DNA from: Rhizobium sp. JAB6
GTDB taxonomy: Bacteria; Pseudomonadota; Alphaproteobacteria; Rhizobiales; Rhizobiaceae
Direction: 5' to 3'
NCBI RefSeq assembly: GCF_003024605.1
Contig: NZ_PYJQ01000009.1
Location: forward strand, 682,001 to 746,000
Length of the DNA: 64,000 nucleotides
Shown here: positions 18,138-27,529 of the stretch, piece after piece
Position numbering within the stretch: the first letter of the stretch is position 1
How the letters are laid out: every line of letters begins with the position of its first letter
The notes under the pieces: model-generated
Databases searched by the model: none
Seen by the model: only the letters and a program-made list of their open reading frames with translations
Told to the model about the DNA's origin: nothing
Position numbers and translations under genes: made by a program

Positions 18138-18563
18138 TCATCCGGCAGGGAAAACCGCGACATGGCCTTTGTCGCCATAGTGAAGGATCGCTTTGTCGGC
18201 CGTCAGCAGCGGGATACGGTGGAAGCGTGCCGTCGCGACAATAATCCGGTCAGCCGGGCCGGCATGGAATTCGCCCGGCAGGCGAACGCTATCGACCGCG
18301 ATTTGCGGCTCTATGGGAGCCAATTGCAAACCGGGTAAAGCCAGCGCTGAGGCGAGCCAACGGCCGACGTCGTCACCAAGTGCGACGCGTCCCTTCTCAG
18401 CAAGCATGGCGACTTCCCAAGGCGTAATCGCCGAGACCAGAATGCGGCTGCGCGCCGTCGTTTCATCGATAAGTTCACGAGCCCGAGCACTCAGCCTCGG
18501 ATCGTCATGCATGGCCCAGATCAGAATATGGGTATCGATGACGATCAACGCGTCGCATCCCAT
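18138..18563 (-). CDS. vapC: PIN-domain toxin VapC
   Basis: 141-residue PIN-domain ribonuclease toxin. Acidic residues expected for metal binding are visible: Asp10 in VIDTHILIW, Glu in TPWEVAML and Asp in PADRIIVATA, with a terminal LLTADKAIL. The frame from ATG 18563 overlaps the antitoxin gene by 19 bp. A TTG at 18548, whose TG overlaps the antitoxin TGA, would give the more usual MIVIDTHILIW start. The gene converges on the transglutaminase gene with a 10-bp gap. Confidence 0.9.
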   Translation of the reverse strand: MGCDALIVIDTHILIWAMHDDPRLSARARELIDETTARSRILVSAITPWEVAMLAEKGRVALGDDVGRWLASALALPGLQLAPIEPQIAVDSVRLPGEFHAGPADRIIVATARFHRIPLLTADKAILHYGDKGHVAVFPAG

Positions 18564-18790
18564 TCGCCAACATCGACAGCAGGCAGAAACGGATCGTCAT
18601 ATCGAAGAACACTGCCCTTCATCGCGCCGATAATGCTGCGGCGATCTGATTTCTCCGATGCGGGCGTCAGCAAAGCGACGGGCTTTCCACGCTTCGTAAT
18701 GATAATCGGCTCGCCGTCGTCGCCCATTTGATCGATCAGATGAAGGCATTTTGCCTTGAATTCGGCTGCACCGACAGACTTGATAGACAT
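18545..18790 (-). CDS. vapB: Antitoxin of the VapBC pair (Phd/YefM-like)
   Basis: 81-residue antitoxin starting MSIKSVGAAEFKAKCLHLID, with the ITKRGKPVALLTP segment typical of Phd/YefM-fold antitoxins. The C-terminal part (MKGSVLRYDDPFLPAVDVGEWD) is the likely toxin-neutralising tail. I chose ATG 18790, with AGGA upstream; ATG 18796 is two codons longer. Upstream lies a TGTACA-GA-TGTACA palindrome that probably serves autorepression by the complex. Confidence 0.88.
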   Translation of the reverse strand: MSIKSVGAAEFKAKCLHLIDQMGDDGEPIIITKRGKPVALLTPASEKSDRRSIIGAMKGSVLRYDDPFLPAVDVGEWDATR

Positions 18791-18802
18791 GTCCATTTTT
18801 CC

Positions 18803-18816
18803 TGTACAGATGTACA
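18803..18816. promoter_or_regulatory. Candidate VapBC autoregulatory operator
   Basis: Two TGTACA hexamers, each palindromic, separated by GA, form an almost perfect 14-bp palindrome. It lies 13 bp upstream of the antitoxin ATG, the usual position for an antitoxin operator. Function is inferred from position and symmetry. Confidence 0.5.
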
Positions 18817-18869
18817 TAACGTATGGTCATCTAACGCGAGGCCGTCAATAACTCCAAGATGCGGCAATG

Positions 18870-18903
18870 AAAAAGGGACGGAACTTTCGCCCGCCCCTTT
18901 TGA
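18870..18903 (-). terminator. Terminator of the pentose-catabolism operon
   Basis: On the minus strand an AAAAGGGGCGG arm pairs with CCGTCCCTTTT (one G-U pair) around a 9-base loop and runs into T residues, 15 bp after the dehydratase stop codon. Confidence 0.8.
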
Positions 18904-18917
18904 TTCAGACAATGATT

Positions 18918-20663
18918 TTAATGGCTGTCGCGGTTGTTCGGGATTTCCGAGCCGCGCGGGCCGACGAGGAAGTCCAGGTCGGCGCCGGTGTCGGCCTGCA
19001 TGACCGACTTCACGTAGAGACCGCCATAACCGCCCGTGAGCGGCTTGACCGGGGAAACCCAGGCGGCGCGGCGCTTTGCCAGTTCCTCATCCGACACTTC
19101 GAGCTGGATGGTGCGGGCGGGAACGTCGACGGCGATGATGTCGCCGTTCTGGACCAGCGCCAGCGGACCGCCGTCGGCAGCTTCCGGAGCGGTGTGCAGG
19201 ATGACAGTGCCATAGGCCGTACCTGACATGCGCGCATCGGAAATGCGGATCATGTCGGTAATGCCCTTCTTCAGCACCTTCGGCGGCAGGCCCATGTTGC
19301 CGACTTCGGCCATGCCCGGATAACCCTTCGGGCCGCAGTACTTCAGCACCATGATGCAGTTCTCGTCGATGTCGAGATCGTCACGGTTGATGCGGGCGTG
19401 GTAGTCCTCGATGCTTTCGAACACGACAGCGCGGCCCTTGTGCTGCATCAGATGCGGCGAAGCCGCCGACGGCTTCAGGACGGCACCCTTCGGTGCGAGA
19501 TTGCCGCGCAGAACGGCAATGCCGCCCGACTGCGTCAGCGCCTTCTCACGGGGAACGATGACATCGTCATTGTAGTTGACGACATCCTTCACGCCGGCCC
19601 AGATCGTATCGCCGGTGACCGTGATGGCGTCCTTATGCAGCAGGCCCATTTCTCCCACAGCCTTGATGACGACGGGCAGGCCGCCGGCATAGTAGAACTC
19701 TTCCATCAGGTATTTGCCCGACGGCTGCAGATTGACGATCGTCGGCACTTCGCGGCCGAGGCGATCCCAATCGTCAAGCGAGAGATCGACACCGACGCGG
19801 CCGGCAAGCGCCAGCAGGTGCAGAACGGCATTGGTCGAACCGCCGACGGCGCCATTGACGCGGATGGCGTTTTCGAAGGCTTCCTTGGTCAGAATATCTG
19901 ATGGTTTCAGGTCTTCCTTGACCATGTCGACAATACGGCGGCCGGAAAGCTGCGAGATGACGCGGCGACGTGCATCCACGGCCGGGATGGCAGCATTGCC
20001 GGGCAGCGTCATGCCGAGCGCTTCGGCCATCGATGCCATGGTGGAGGCCGTGCCCATGGTCATGCAGCTACCGGCCGAGCGCGCCATGCCCTGCTCCGCA
20101 TCCATGAATTCGTCCAGCGACATCTCGCCCGACTTCACCATTTCCGAGAATTGCCAGATCGCCGTGCCGGAACCGACATCCTTGCCGCGCCACTTGCCAT
20201 TCAGCATCGGGCCGCCGGAAACGAGGATGACGGGGATATCGACCGAAGCCGCACCCATCAGCAAGCTCGGCGTGGTCTTGTCGCAGCCGCCGAGCAGCAC
20301 GACGCCATCGACCGGATTGCCGCGGATCGCCTCTTCCACATCCATGGCAGCGAGGTTGCGGAACATCATCGCCGTCGGGCGCAGCGTGCTCTCGCCGACG
20401 GAGAAGACCGGAAATTCGACGGGGAAACCGCCCGCCTCGTAGACGCCGCGCTTCACGCGCTCTGCAAGATCGCGCAGGTGCGCGTTGCAGGGCGTCAGCT
20501 CCGACCAGGTGTTGCAGATGCCGATGATCGGACGGCCGTCAAATGTATCGGCCGGCAGACCCTGGTTCTTCATCCAGGAGCGGTGCATGATTGCGTTCTT
20601 GCCGGTGCCGCCGAACCAGTCGTAGGAGCGCAGCTTGCGCGGCCATTCAGCTTTCTTTTTCAT
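18918..20663 (-). CDS. IlvD/Edd-family sugar acid dehydratase, probable L-arabinonate dehydratase
   Basis: 581-residue iron-sulfur dehydratase. The opening MKKKAEWPRKLRS matches, as I recall it, the characterised Rhizobium leguminosarum L-arabinonate dehydratase, and likeness continues through NTWSELTPCN, LGGCDKTTPSLLMGAASV, TMGTASTMASMAEALGM, IDENCIMVLKYCGPKGYPGM and SDARMSGTAYGT. Cys residues in NTWSELTPCN, GGCDKT and AGSCMTMG are the expected cluster ligands. It would give 2-keto-3-deoxy-L-arabinonate, the substrate of GguC encoded two genes upstream. Activity on D-xylonate, D-fuconate or D-galactonate is also possible. Last gene of the run starting at chvE. Start ATG 20663 with AAGGG upstream. 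Confidence 0.88.
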   Translation of the reverse strand: MKKKAEWPRKLRSYDWFGGTGKNAIMHRSWMKNQGLPADTFDGRPIIGICNTWSELTPCNAHLRDLAERVKRGVYEAGGFPVEFPVFSVGESTLRPTAMMFRNLAAMDVEEAIRGNPVDGVVLLGGCDKTTPSLLMGAASVDIPVILVSGGPMLNGKWRGKDVGSGTAIWQFSEMVKSGEMSLDEFMDAEQGMARSAGSCMTMGTASTMASMAEALGMTLPGNAAIPAVDARRRVISQLSGRRIVDMVKEDLKPSDILTKEAFENAIRVNGAVGGSTNAVLHLLALAGRVGVDLSLDDWDRLGREVPTIVNLQPSGKYLMEEFYYAGGLPVVIKAVGEMGLLHKDAITVTGDTIWAGVKDVVNYNDDVIVPREKALTQSGGIAVLRGNLAPKGAVLKPSAASPHLMQHKGRAVVFESIEDYHARINRDDLDIDENCIMVLKYCGPKGYPGMAEVGNMGLPPKVLKKGITDMIRISDARMSGTAYGTVILHTAPEAADGGPLALVQNGDIIAVDVPARTIQLEVSDEELAKRRAAWVSPVKPLTGGYGGLYVKSVMQADTGADLDFLVGPRGSEIPNNRDSH

Positions 20664-20725
20664 ATCTCAGTACCCTTTGCGTCGCACAGGCCGCCTCGTT
20701 CGCGCCTGGACTTTGAAATCGATGA

Positions 20726-22159
20726 TCAGGCGAGCGTGTAAGCCGTCTTGACGGTGGTGAAGAATTCGGCGGCATATTTGCCCTGCTCGCGCGGGCCGAA
20801 GGACGAGCCCTTGCGGCCGCCGAACGGCACGTGGAAATCGACGCCCGCCGTCGGCAGGTTGACCATCACCATGCCGGCTTCCGCATTGCGCTTGAAATGC
20901 GTCGCGTGCTTCAAGCTGGTGGTGGCGATGCCGGAGGACAGGCCGAACGGCGTATCGTTGGCGACGGCCAAAGCCTCCTCGTAATCCCTAACGCGGATGA
21001 CGGAAGCCACCGGGCCGAAGATCTCTTCGCGGCTGATGCGCATCTGGTTCGTCGCTTCCGTGAAGAGCGTCGGCTGCAGATAGAAACCGGGTGTATCGCG
21101 CTTGACGAGTTCGCCTCCGAAGGCGAGCTTGGCGCCTTCTTGGCGGCCGATCTCGATATAGTCCGTATCCGTCTTCAGTTGCTTCGCATCGACGACCGGG
21201 CCGATATGCGTGCCCGACTTCATGGCATTGTCGACGTTGAGCGTCTTCAGCTTCTCTGTCAGCGCCGCCACGAACCTGTCGTGAATGCCTTCGGTGACGA
21301 TGAGGCGCGACGAAGCCGTGCAGCGCTGGCCGGTCGAGAAGAAGGCGGAATTGGCAGCCGCTTCGACGGCAACCGTCAGATCGGCATCGTCAAGCACGAC
21401 CATCGGGTTCTTGCCGCCCATTTCCAACTGGTACTTGCGGCCGTGCTCGACCGAGGACAGTGCCACGCGCTTGCCCGTGCCGACCGAACCGGTGAAGGTA
21501 ATACCCGAAAGAACCGGGCTGTCCAGCATCGCCTGGCCGACGACCGAGCCCTTGCCCATGACGAGGTTCAGCACGCCCTTCGGCAAGCCGGCGCGGTGGA
21601 GAATATCGACGATCGCCCAGGAACAGCCCGGCACGAGATCGGCCGGCTTGAAGACGATGGTGTTGCCATAGCAGAGCGCTGGCGCAATCTTCCAGGCCGG
21701 GATGGCGATCGGAAAGTTCCAGGGCGTAATGATGCCGATGACGCCGAGCGGCTCGCGCGTGATCTCGACGCCGATGTTCGGGCGCACCGAAGGAAGCACC
21801 TCGCCTGCCAGGCGGAGTGCCTCGCCGGCGAAGAATTCGAAGATCTGCGCGGCGCGGATCGTCTCGCCGATCGCCTCGGGCAGCGTTTTGCCTTCTTCGC
21901 GGGCAAGCAGCGCGCCGAGCTCGTCCTTGCGGGCGAGGATCTCGTCGCCGGTCTTCTTCAGGATCGTGTGGCGCTCCAGAATGCCGGAACGCGACCAGGC
22001 CGGAAAAGCGGCCTTGGCGGCAGCGATCGCATCCGTAACATCCTGCGCGCTTGCGTTCGCATAGAGGCCGACGACCTCGTTCGTATCCGACGGATTGATG
22101 TTCTCGGTGCCGTTCGTTCCCGTCCATTCCCCGGCAATCAGGTTCTGATGAATGGTCAT
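20726..22159 (-). CDS. Aldehyde dehydrogenase, probable 2-oxoglutarate semialdehyde dehydrogenase
   Basis: 477-residue NAD(P)-dependent aldehyde dehydrogenase. Landmarks are TPWNFPIAIPAWKIAPAL, FTGSVGTG (cofactor), LEMGGKNP (general-base Glu) and STGQRCTASSR with the catalytic Cys. ATG 22159 (MTIHQNLIAGEW) follows AGGAAGG by 9 bp; an in-frame extension upstream lacks family likeness. Set between gguC and the dehydratase, it most likely oxidises 2-oxoglutarate semialdehyde (2,5-dioxopentanoate) to 2-oxoglutarate, the last step of non-phosphorylative pentose oxidation. Specificity is inferred from context. Confidence 0.88.
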   Translation of the reverse strand: MTIHQNLIAGEWTGTNGTENINPSDTNEVVGLYANASAQDVTDAIAAAKAAFPAWSRSGILERHTILKKTGDEILARKDELGALLAREEGKTLPEAIGETIRAAQIFEFFAGEALRLAGEVLPSVRPNIGVEITREPLGVIGIITPWNFPIAIPAWKIAPALCYGNTIVFKPADLVPGCSWAIVDILHRAGLPKGVLNLVMGKGSVVGQAMLDSPVLSGITFTGSVGTGKRVALSSVEHGRKYQLEMGGKNPMVVLDDADLTVAVEAAANSAFFSTGQRCTASSRLIVTEGIHDRFVAALTEKLKTLNVDNAMKSGTHIGPVVDAKQLKTDTDYIEIGRQEGAKLAFGGELVKRDTPGFYLQPTLFTEATNQMRISREEIFGPVASVIRVRDYEEALAVANDTPFGLSSGIATTSLKHATHFKRNAEAGMVMVNLPTAGVDFHVPFGGRKGSSFGPREQGKYAAEFFTTVKTAYTLA

Positions 22160-22224
22160 GGCGTCATGCCTTCCTGGATCGTATTGAAGATGCCCGACCG
22201 ATCCTTGCGGCCGGGCTCGATGCA

Positions 22225-23223
22225 TTACAGCTGGCGAACAGCCACGTCGTCCTCGGCAGCAACCGCGAGCGGATTGCGCAGCGGCAGGCCGAATTCGCCA
22301 ACTTCGATTTCGAAGATATCGCCGACTTCCGGCTTGATACCTTCGGCGAAGGAAAGTGTCGCCGTGCCGAACATGTGCACATGCACATCGCCTGGGACGC
22401 GGAAGATGCCGTACTTGAAGTGGTGATATTCAAGGTTCGCAAAGGTGTGCGACATGTTCGCCTCGCCGGAGAGGAAAGGCTTCTCGAAAATCACCTTGTC
22501 GCCGCGCTTGATGCGGGAGGTGCCGCGAATATCCTCCGGCGCCACTCCGATGCGGATTTCCGGCCCGAAGCTTGCCGGACGCAGCTTGGAATGGGCGAGA
22601 TAAAGATAGTTGATCCGCTCGGTGACGTGATCGGAAAACTCGTTCGAGAGCGCGAAGCCGATGCGGAATGGCGTGCCGTCCTTGGCGATGACATAGATGC
22701 CGGCCATTTCCGGCTCTTCGCCGCCGTCAAGCGCGAAGGACGGAGACACGAGTGCCGCACCCGGGGCCGCAGCGCCATAGCCGTTCCCCTTGTAGAACCA
22801 TTCGGGCTGCACGCCCTTCTCACCCGCCTTCGGCTTGCCGCCCTCGATGCCCATCTTGAACATCTTCATGGAGTCGGTCAGCGTTTCCTCAGCGGCTTCC
22901 GTCGTCTTCTTATGCATGGAATCGCGCGTCGCGGCAGAACCCAGATGCGTCAGGCCGGTGCCCGTCAGGTGCAGGTGAGCTGCGTCGGGATGCGTAATCG
23001 GCGGCAGGAAGCGGCCTTCGGCATAGGCTTTGTCGAGATCGATCGGCTCGCCGAGACCATGGGCTTCGATCACCGATGCCAGCGACTTGCCGCTATCGGC
23101 GGCTTCGATCGCCAGAGCATAGACGCTGCCGCCATTGATGACAGCTTTGGCGGTTTCACCGGGGCCGTTGCGGACCGCAACGACGATCTCGCCGTTCGAA
23201 CCCTTGATCTGCGAGATGAGCAT
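22225..23223 (-). CDS. gguC: GguC / AraD1: 2-keto-3-deoxy-L-arabinonate dehydratase (FAH fold)
   Basis: 332-residue FAH-superfamily protein. AraD1/GguC enzymes dehydrate 2-keto-3-deoxy-L-arabinonate to 2-oxoglutarate semialdehyde. Seen are FLPPITHPDAAHLHLTGTGLTHLGSAATRD, GVQPEWFYKGNG, EPEMAGIYVI (metal-ligand Glu region), GFALSNEFSDH and the late KPFLSGEANMSHT. ATG 23223 (MLISQIKGSNG) is preferred with AGGAAAGG 9 bp upstream; another ATG three codons earlier overlaps that site. Gene order chvE-gguA-gguB-gguC equals that known from Agrobacterium. A 10-bp hairpin lies in the 118-bp gap to gguB. Confidence 0.9.
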   Translation of the reverse strand: MLISQIKGSNGEIVVAVRNGPGETAKAVINGGSVYALAIEAADSGKSLASVIEAHGLGEPIDLDKAYAEGRFLPPITHPDAAHLHLTGTGLTHLGSAATRDSMHKKTTEAAEETLTDSMKMFKMGIEGGKPKAGEKGVQPEWFYKGNGYGAAAPGAALVSPSFALDGGEEPEMAGIYVIAKDGTPFRIGFALSNEFSDHVTERINYLYLAHSKLRPASFGPEIRIGVAPEDIRGTSRIKRGDKVIFEKPFLSGEANMSHTFANLEYHHFKYGIFRVPGDVHVHMFGTATLSFAEGIKPEVGDIFEIEVGEFGLPLRNPLAVAAEDDVAVRQL

Positions 23224-23270
23224 ATCCTTCATCCTTTCCTAACAGACAGAGATCGGACACGTTCTACCGT

Positions 23271-23293
23271 TCCGGCTCTCAGCGAGAGCCGGA
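23271..23293 (-). promoter_or_regulatory. Stem-loop between gguB and gguC
   Basis: Perfect 10-bp stem (TCCGGCTCTC / GAGAGCCGGA) with a 3-base loop in the 118-bp gap. No T run follows on the minus strand, so it is more likely an RNA-stabilising or processing element than a full terminator. Confidence 0.55.
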
Positions 23294-23341
23294 CTCTGTC
23301 ATGGATTTGGTTTTAAAAGTCTCGGCTGGTCGCTTAGGCGA

Positions 23342-24550
23342 TCAGCCCTTGTTCTTGTTGTAGACGTCGATGAACACGGCGGCGAGCAGCACCGCACCCT
23401 TGATCATCTTCTGGGAGTCCGTCTGGTAGCCGAGGATCGACATGCCCTGGTTCAGCACGCCCATGATCAACGCGCCGATAACGGCACCCGTCACCTTGCC
23501 GACACCGCCGGAAGCCGAAGCGCCGCCGATGAAGCAGGCTGCGATCACGTCGAGTTCGAGACCGTCACCGCCCTTCGCGGTTGCCGAATTCAGGCGAGTC
23601 GCGATGATGATGCCGGCGATGCTCGCCAGGATGCCCATGTTGATGAATGTATAGAAGGTCAGGCGGCGGGTATCGATGCCCGAGAGCTTCGTGGCTTTTT
23701 CATTACCGCCCATGGCGTAGATGCGGCGGCCGATCGTCGTGCGTTGCGTGGCGAAGCTGTAGAGCGCGATCAGAAGCAGCATGAGAACCAGAACGTTCGG
23801 CATGCCTCTGTAGGAAGAGATCTGATAGCCGATGAAGATAGTCGCAGCAGCAACCACCAGATTCTGGGCAAGGAAGAAGCTGAACGGCTCGACATCGATA
23901 CCGTGCTTTTCATTGACGGCACGGCGCCGCCATGACAGCAGGAACATGACGATCGGAATGGCGACCGTCAGCAAAATCGACGTCGAATGGATACCGCCTA
24001 TATCGGTGAAATCGGGAATGAAGCCCGTAGCGACGATCTGGAATGCCGGCGGAAACGGGCCGATGCTGCTGCCGTTGCCGGTCGTGTTGATGATGGCGTA
24101 GGTCAGGCCGCGGAAAACCAGCATGCCCGACAATGTCACGATGAACGACGGAATGCGGTGATAGGCGATGAAATATCCATGCCAGGCGCCGACCGCGGCA
24201 CCCATCAGCAGGCAAAGGACCGTCGCGAGCGCGAGATTCATATGCATCTGCACGACCAGGACGCCGGCGACCGCCCCGACGAAACCGACGACGGAGCCGA
24301 CGGAAAGGTCGATATGGCCCGCCACGATGACCAGCAGCATGCCGAGCGCCATGATGACGATGAACGAATTCTGCAGCACGATGTTGGTCAGGTTCTGCGG
24401 CCTGAAGAGAACGCCGTTCGTCAAATACTGAAACAGCAACATGATGACGACAAGCGCGATCAACATGCCGTATTCGCGGATGTTATTGCGGATGTGGTCG
24501 CCGATGGAAACGACGTGGCTGCTTTCTGTGGCTGGGTTGGCCGAACTCAT
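23342..24550 (-). CDS. gguB: Sugar ABC transporter permease GguB
   Basis: 402-residue inner-membrane permease of the ribose/xylose (BPD_transp_2) family with about ten membrane segments. Seen are [40 protein letters not shown] and a late [17 protein letters not shown] loop, the conserved cytoplasmic coupling region. ATG 24550 overlaps the gguA stop codon by four bases (ATGA), showing translational coupling. It pairs with GguA and ChvE for sugar uptake. Confidence 0.93.
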   Translation of the reverse strand: MSSANPATESSHVVSIGDHIRNNIREYGMLIALVVIMLLFQYLTNGVLFRPQNLTNIVLQNSFIVIMALGMLLVIVAGHIDLSVGSVVGFVGAVAGVLVVQMHMNLALATVLCLLMGAAVGAWHGYFIAYHRIPSFIVTLSGMLVFRGLTYAIINTTGNGSSIGPFPPAFQIVATGFIPDFTDIGGIHSTSILLTVAIPIVMFLLSWRRRAVNEKHGIDVEPFSFFLAQNLVVAAATIFIGYQISSYRGMPNVLVLMLLLIALYSFATQRTTIGRRIYAMGGNEKATKLSGIDTRRLTFYTFINMGILASIAGIIIATRLNSATAKGGDGLELDVIAACFIGGASASGGVGKVTGAVIGALIMGVLNQGMSILGYQTDSQKMIKGAVLLAAVFIDVYNKNKG

Positions 24551-26085
24551 TGTTGTTTCTCCCCTGAGCGCATGATAGCGCGCATGATGCTCTCCTGGCT
24601 TGCCTCTGCCTTTGGCAATTCGGCGACGATCCGGCCTTCGTTCATGACGTAGATGCGGTCGCAAGTGCCGAGAAGCTCGGGCATTTCCGATGAGATCATC
24701 AGAACGCCCTTTCCGTCGGCGGCAAGCTGGTTGATGATGGAATAGATTTCGTATTTGGCGCCGACGTCGATGCCGCGTGTGGGCTCATCGAGGATCAGAA
24801 CGTCCGGATTCGAGAACAGCCATTTCGACAGCACCACCTTCTGCTGGTTACCGCCGGAAAGATTGCCCGCCTCCTGGAAGACGCCGGCCGAACGGATGCG
24901 CAGCTTGGAACGATAGTTTGTCGCCACCTGTAGCTCGCGCACGTCGTCGATGACGGTCGCCTTGGAAACGCCAAACAGATTGGCAAGCGTCGTGTTGTGC
25001 AGGATGCTGTTGGTCAGAACCAGGCCGAGCTGCTTGCGGTCTTCGGTCACATAGGCAAGACCGGCATCGATCGCCTTGCGCACCGTGCTGGTATCGACTG
25101 GCTTACCGTCCAGGAAGACTTCGCCGCTGATCTTGTGGCCATAGGATTTGCCGAAGACACTCATGGCAAATTCGGTGCGGCCTGCGCCCATCAGACCGGC
25201 AATGCCGACCACCTCGCCCTTGCGCACATTGATGTTGATATTGTGCAGCACTTGGCGATCGCGATGCTGCTGGTGGAAGGCGTTCCAGTTCTTCACTTCG
25301 AAGATCGTTTCGCCGATCGGCACCGAGCGCGGCGGATAGCGGTCGGCCAGCTCACGCCCGACCATGTTGCGAATGATGATGTCTTCGCTGATCTCTTCCT
25401 CATGACAATCCAGCGCCTTCACCGTCATGCCGTCGCGCAAGACAGTGATCTGGTCGGCCACCTTTCGCACTTCGTTGAGCTTGTGCGTGATGATGATCGA
25501 AGTGATGCCCTGATTGCGGAACTCCATGAGGAGATTGAGCAGCGCATCGGAGTCGTTTTCATTCAGCGATGCCGTCGGCTCGTCGAGAATGAGCAGCTTG
25601 ACGCTCTTCGACAGGGCCTTGGCGATCTCGACGAGCTGCTGCTTGCCGACGCCGATGTCGGTTACGAGCGTGTTCGGAGATTCCTTGAGACCCACTTTGG
25701 AAAGAAGCTGTTTCGTCCGGCTGAAGGTTTCCTGCCAATTGATCATGCCATTGGCGACGATCTCATTGCCGAGGAAGATATTTTCGGCAATCGACAGAAG
25801 CGGAACGAGCGCCAGTTCCTGGTGAATGATGATGATGCCGATATCTTCGGAATCCCTGATGGTCTTGAACTGACGGACTGCCCCATCGTAATAGATATCG
25901 CCGTCATACGTGCCGGCCGGATAGACACCCGATAGCACCTTCATGAGGGTGGATTTGCCGGCTCCGTTTTCGCCGACCAAAGCATGAATCTCGCCCTGAC
26001 GGACTTTCAAATTGACATTTTCCAAGGCGTTCACACCGGGGAACGACTTGGTTATGTTCCGCATTTCGAGAATGGTATTGTCCAT
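24547..26085 (-). CDS. gguA: Sugar ABC transporter ATP-binding protein GguA
   Basis: 512-residue protein with two fused ABC domains, typical of the RbsA/XylG class. The N half has GENGAGKST (about 38) and DEPTASL; the C half has [13 protein letters not shown] (degenerate Walker A), [16 protein letters not shown] and [17 protein letters not shown]. It energises transport by GguB with ChvE as binding protein. The start at 26085 has only a weak ribosome-binding site, consistent with lower output than chvE. A 10-bp stem-loop lies between chvE and this gene. Confidence 0.94.
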   Translation of the reverse strand: MDNTILEMRNITKSFPGVNALENVNLKVRQGEIHALVGENGAGKSTLMKVLSGVYPAGTYDGDIYYDGAVRQFKTIRDSEDIGIIIIHQELALVPLLSIAENIFLGNEIVANGMINWQETFSRTKQLLSKVGLKESPNTLVTDIGVGKQQLVEIAKALSKSVKLLILDEPTASLNENDSDALLNLLMEFRNQGITSIIITHKLNEVRKVADQITVLRDGMTVKALDCHEEEISEDIIIRNMVGRELADRYPPRSVPIGETIFEVKNWNAFHQQHRDRQVLHNININVRKGEVVGIAGLMGAGRTEFAMSVFGKSYGHKISGEVFLDGKPVDTSTVRKAIDAGLAYVTEDRKQLGLVLTNSILHNTTLANLFGVSKATVIDDVRELQVATNYRSKLRIRSAGVFQEAGNLSGGNQQKVVLSKWLFSNPDVLILDEPTRGIDVGAKYEIYSIINQLAADGKGVLMISSEMPELLGTCDRIYVMNEGRIVAELPKAEASQESIMRAIMRSGEKQQ

Positions 26086-26147
26086 TGTCCGTATCCAACG
26101 CCGCGATCGAACATAGCAGACCGCGCGATCGTCTTAAATATCAAAGC

Positions 26148-26172
26148 CAGGGCTCGCATTGAGCGAGCCCTG
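26148..26172 (-). promoter_or_regulatory. Stem-loop between chvE and gguA
   Basis: Perfect 10-bp stem (CAGGGCTCGC / GCGAGCCCTG) around a 5-base loop, 18 bp after the chvE stop. Such intercistronic hairpins commonly raise the ratio of binding protein to membrane components by partial termination or by protecting the upstream mRNA. That effect here is inferred. Confidence 0.6.
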
Positions 26173-26189
26173 ACCGCTATGTCGGAAGA

Positions 26190-27254
26190 TTACTTCAGCT
26201 GATCAGCCTTGTAGTAACCGCTCTCGACGAGAACCTTTTCGTAGTTGGTCTTGTCGACTGCGACCGGGGTCAGCAGGTAGGACGGAACAACCTTGACACC
26301 GTTGTCGTAGGTCTTCGTGTCGTTGACTTCGGGCGTCTTGCCTTCCATCAGAGCGTTGACCATGTTGACGGTAACCTTGGCAAGGTCACGGGTGTCCTTG
26401 AAGATCGTGGAGTGCTGTTCGCCGGCGATGATCGACTTGACCGACGGGATTTCGGAGTCCTGACCGGTCACGATCGGCAGCTTCACGCCGCCGGAACCGT
26501 AACCGACGCCCTTGAGCGCGGAGAGGATACCGATCGACAGACCGTCATACGGAGACAGCACGGCATCGACGTGAGCGTCGGTGTAGTAGGCCGACAGCAG
26601 GTTGTCCATGCGGGCCTGGGCCGTTGCCGGATCCCAACGCAGCGTGCCGACCTTGTCCATGCCCATCTGGCCGGACTTTACGACCAGCTTGCCGCTGTCG
26701 ATGTACGGCTTCAGGACCGACATTGCGCCGTCATAGAAGAAGAAGGCGTTGTTGTCGTCCGGAGAACCGCCGAACAGCTCGATGTTGAACGGGCCCTTGC
26801 CATCCTTGAGGCCGAGAGCGTCGACGATCGAGTTTGCCTGCAGGACGCCGACCTTGAAGTTGTCGAAGGTCGCATAGTAGTCGACGTTCGGGCTGTTGCG
26901 GATCAGGCGGTCATAGGCGATGACCTTGATGCCGGCGTCGTGAGCCTTCTGCAGAACGTCGGACAGCGTGGTGCCGTCGATCGAAGCGATGACGAGGACC
27001 TTGTCGCCCTTGGTGACCATGTTCTCGATCTGCGAGAGCTGGTTCGGAATATCGTCGTCGCCATACTGAAGGTCGGTGCCGTAGCCGGCAGCCTGGAGCT
27101 GCTTGACGATGTTGTTGCCGTCATCGATCCAGCGGGCCGAAGCCTTGGTCGGCATGGCGATGCCTACCGTGCCCTTGTCTGCCGCGAAGGCAGGTACCAC
27201 CAGCGTAGCGACGCCGAACGCAGCGCCGGCCATCAATGAGATAATGGATTTCAT
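26190..27254 (-). CDS. chvE: Periplasmic sugar-binding protein ChvE
   Basis: 354-residue periplasmic binding protein with a signal peptide (about 1-24, [20 protein letters not shown], ending AFA). It closely matches Agrobacterium ChvE as I know it: [80 protein letters not shown] and the C-terminal YKADQLK. ChvE binds galactose, arabinose, glucose and related sugars, serves GguAB and, in Agrobacterium, relays sugars to the VirA sensor. The start has AGGGAGAG upstream. A gbpR-like regulator is divergent. Confidence 0.96.
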   Translation of the reverse strand: MKSIISLMAGAAFGVATLVVPAFAADKGTVGIAMPTKASARWIDDGNNIVKQLQAAGYGTDLQYGDDDIPNQLSQIENMVTKGDKVLVIASIDGTTLSDVLQKAHDAGIKVIAYDRLIRNSPNVDYYATFDNFKVGVLQANSIVDALGLKDGKGPFNIELFGGSPDDNNAFFFYDGAMSVLKPYIDSGKLVVKSGQMGMDKVGTLRWDPATAQARMDNLLSAYYTDAHVDAVLSPYDGLSIGILSALKGVGYGSGGVKLPIVTGQDSEIPSVKSIIAGEQHSTIFKDTRDLAKVTVNMVNALMEGKTPEVNDTKTYDNGVKVVPSYLLTPVAVDKTNYEKVLVESGYYKADQLK

Positions 27255-27476
27255 TACTCTCTCCCTTGTTGAATAAATGCGGCGGACAAAAAATGCCCGC
27301 CCGAAACTGCGGCAGGTTCCGTAGAAGGAATGATTTACTTCTAATTGTGAGAAACGAAGTAGGTCTCCTCCACGCTCTCACGGTTTATGAGCTGTACCCA
27401 GCGCACAATCGGCAAACTCGTACGATTTCGTATAACTGTCAAATAGAATAACTGGCTAAACATATACCAACTTTGA

Positions 27477-27482
27477 TATAAT
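27477..27482 (+). promoter_or_regulatory. Candidate -10 element for the gbpR-like gene
   Basis: A consensus TATAAT stands in an unusually AT-rich stretch of the 275-bp divergent region between chvE and the LysR gene. The matching -35 is poor, which would fit an activated or weak promoter. The chvE promoter must lie in the same region, on the other strand. Confidence 0.4.
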
Positions 27483-27529
27483 GTTAAAAAATAGTACTTT
27501 TTTGCCGATGAAGGGGAAAATTGGCCGCT

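Noticed and set aside
20831..22426. 531-codon open frame on the plus strand opposite the aldehyde dehydrogenase
   Set aside because: Antisense shadow: the opposite strand has all aldehyde dehydrogenase motifs, and this frame has none of its own.
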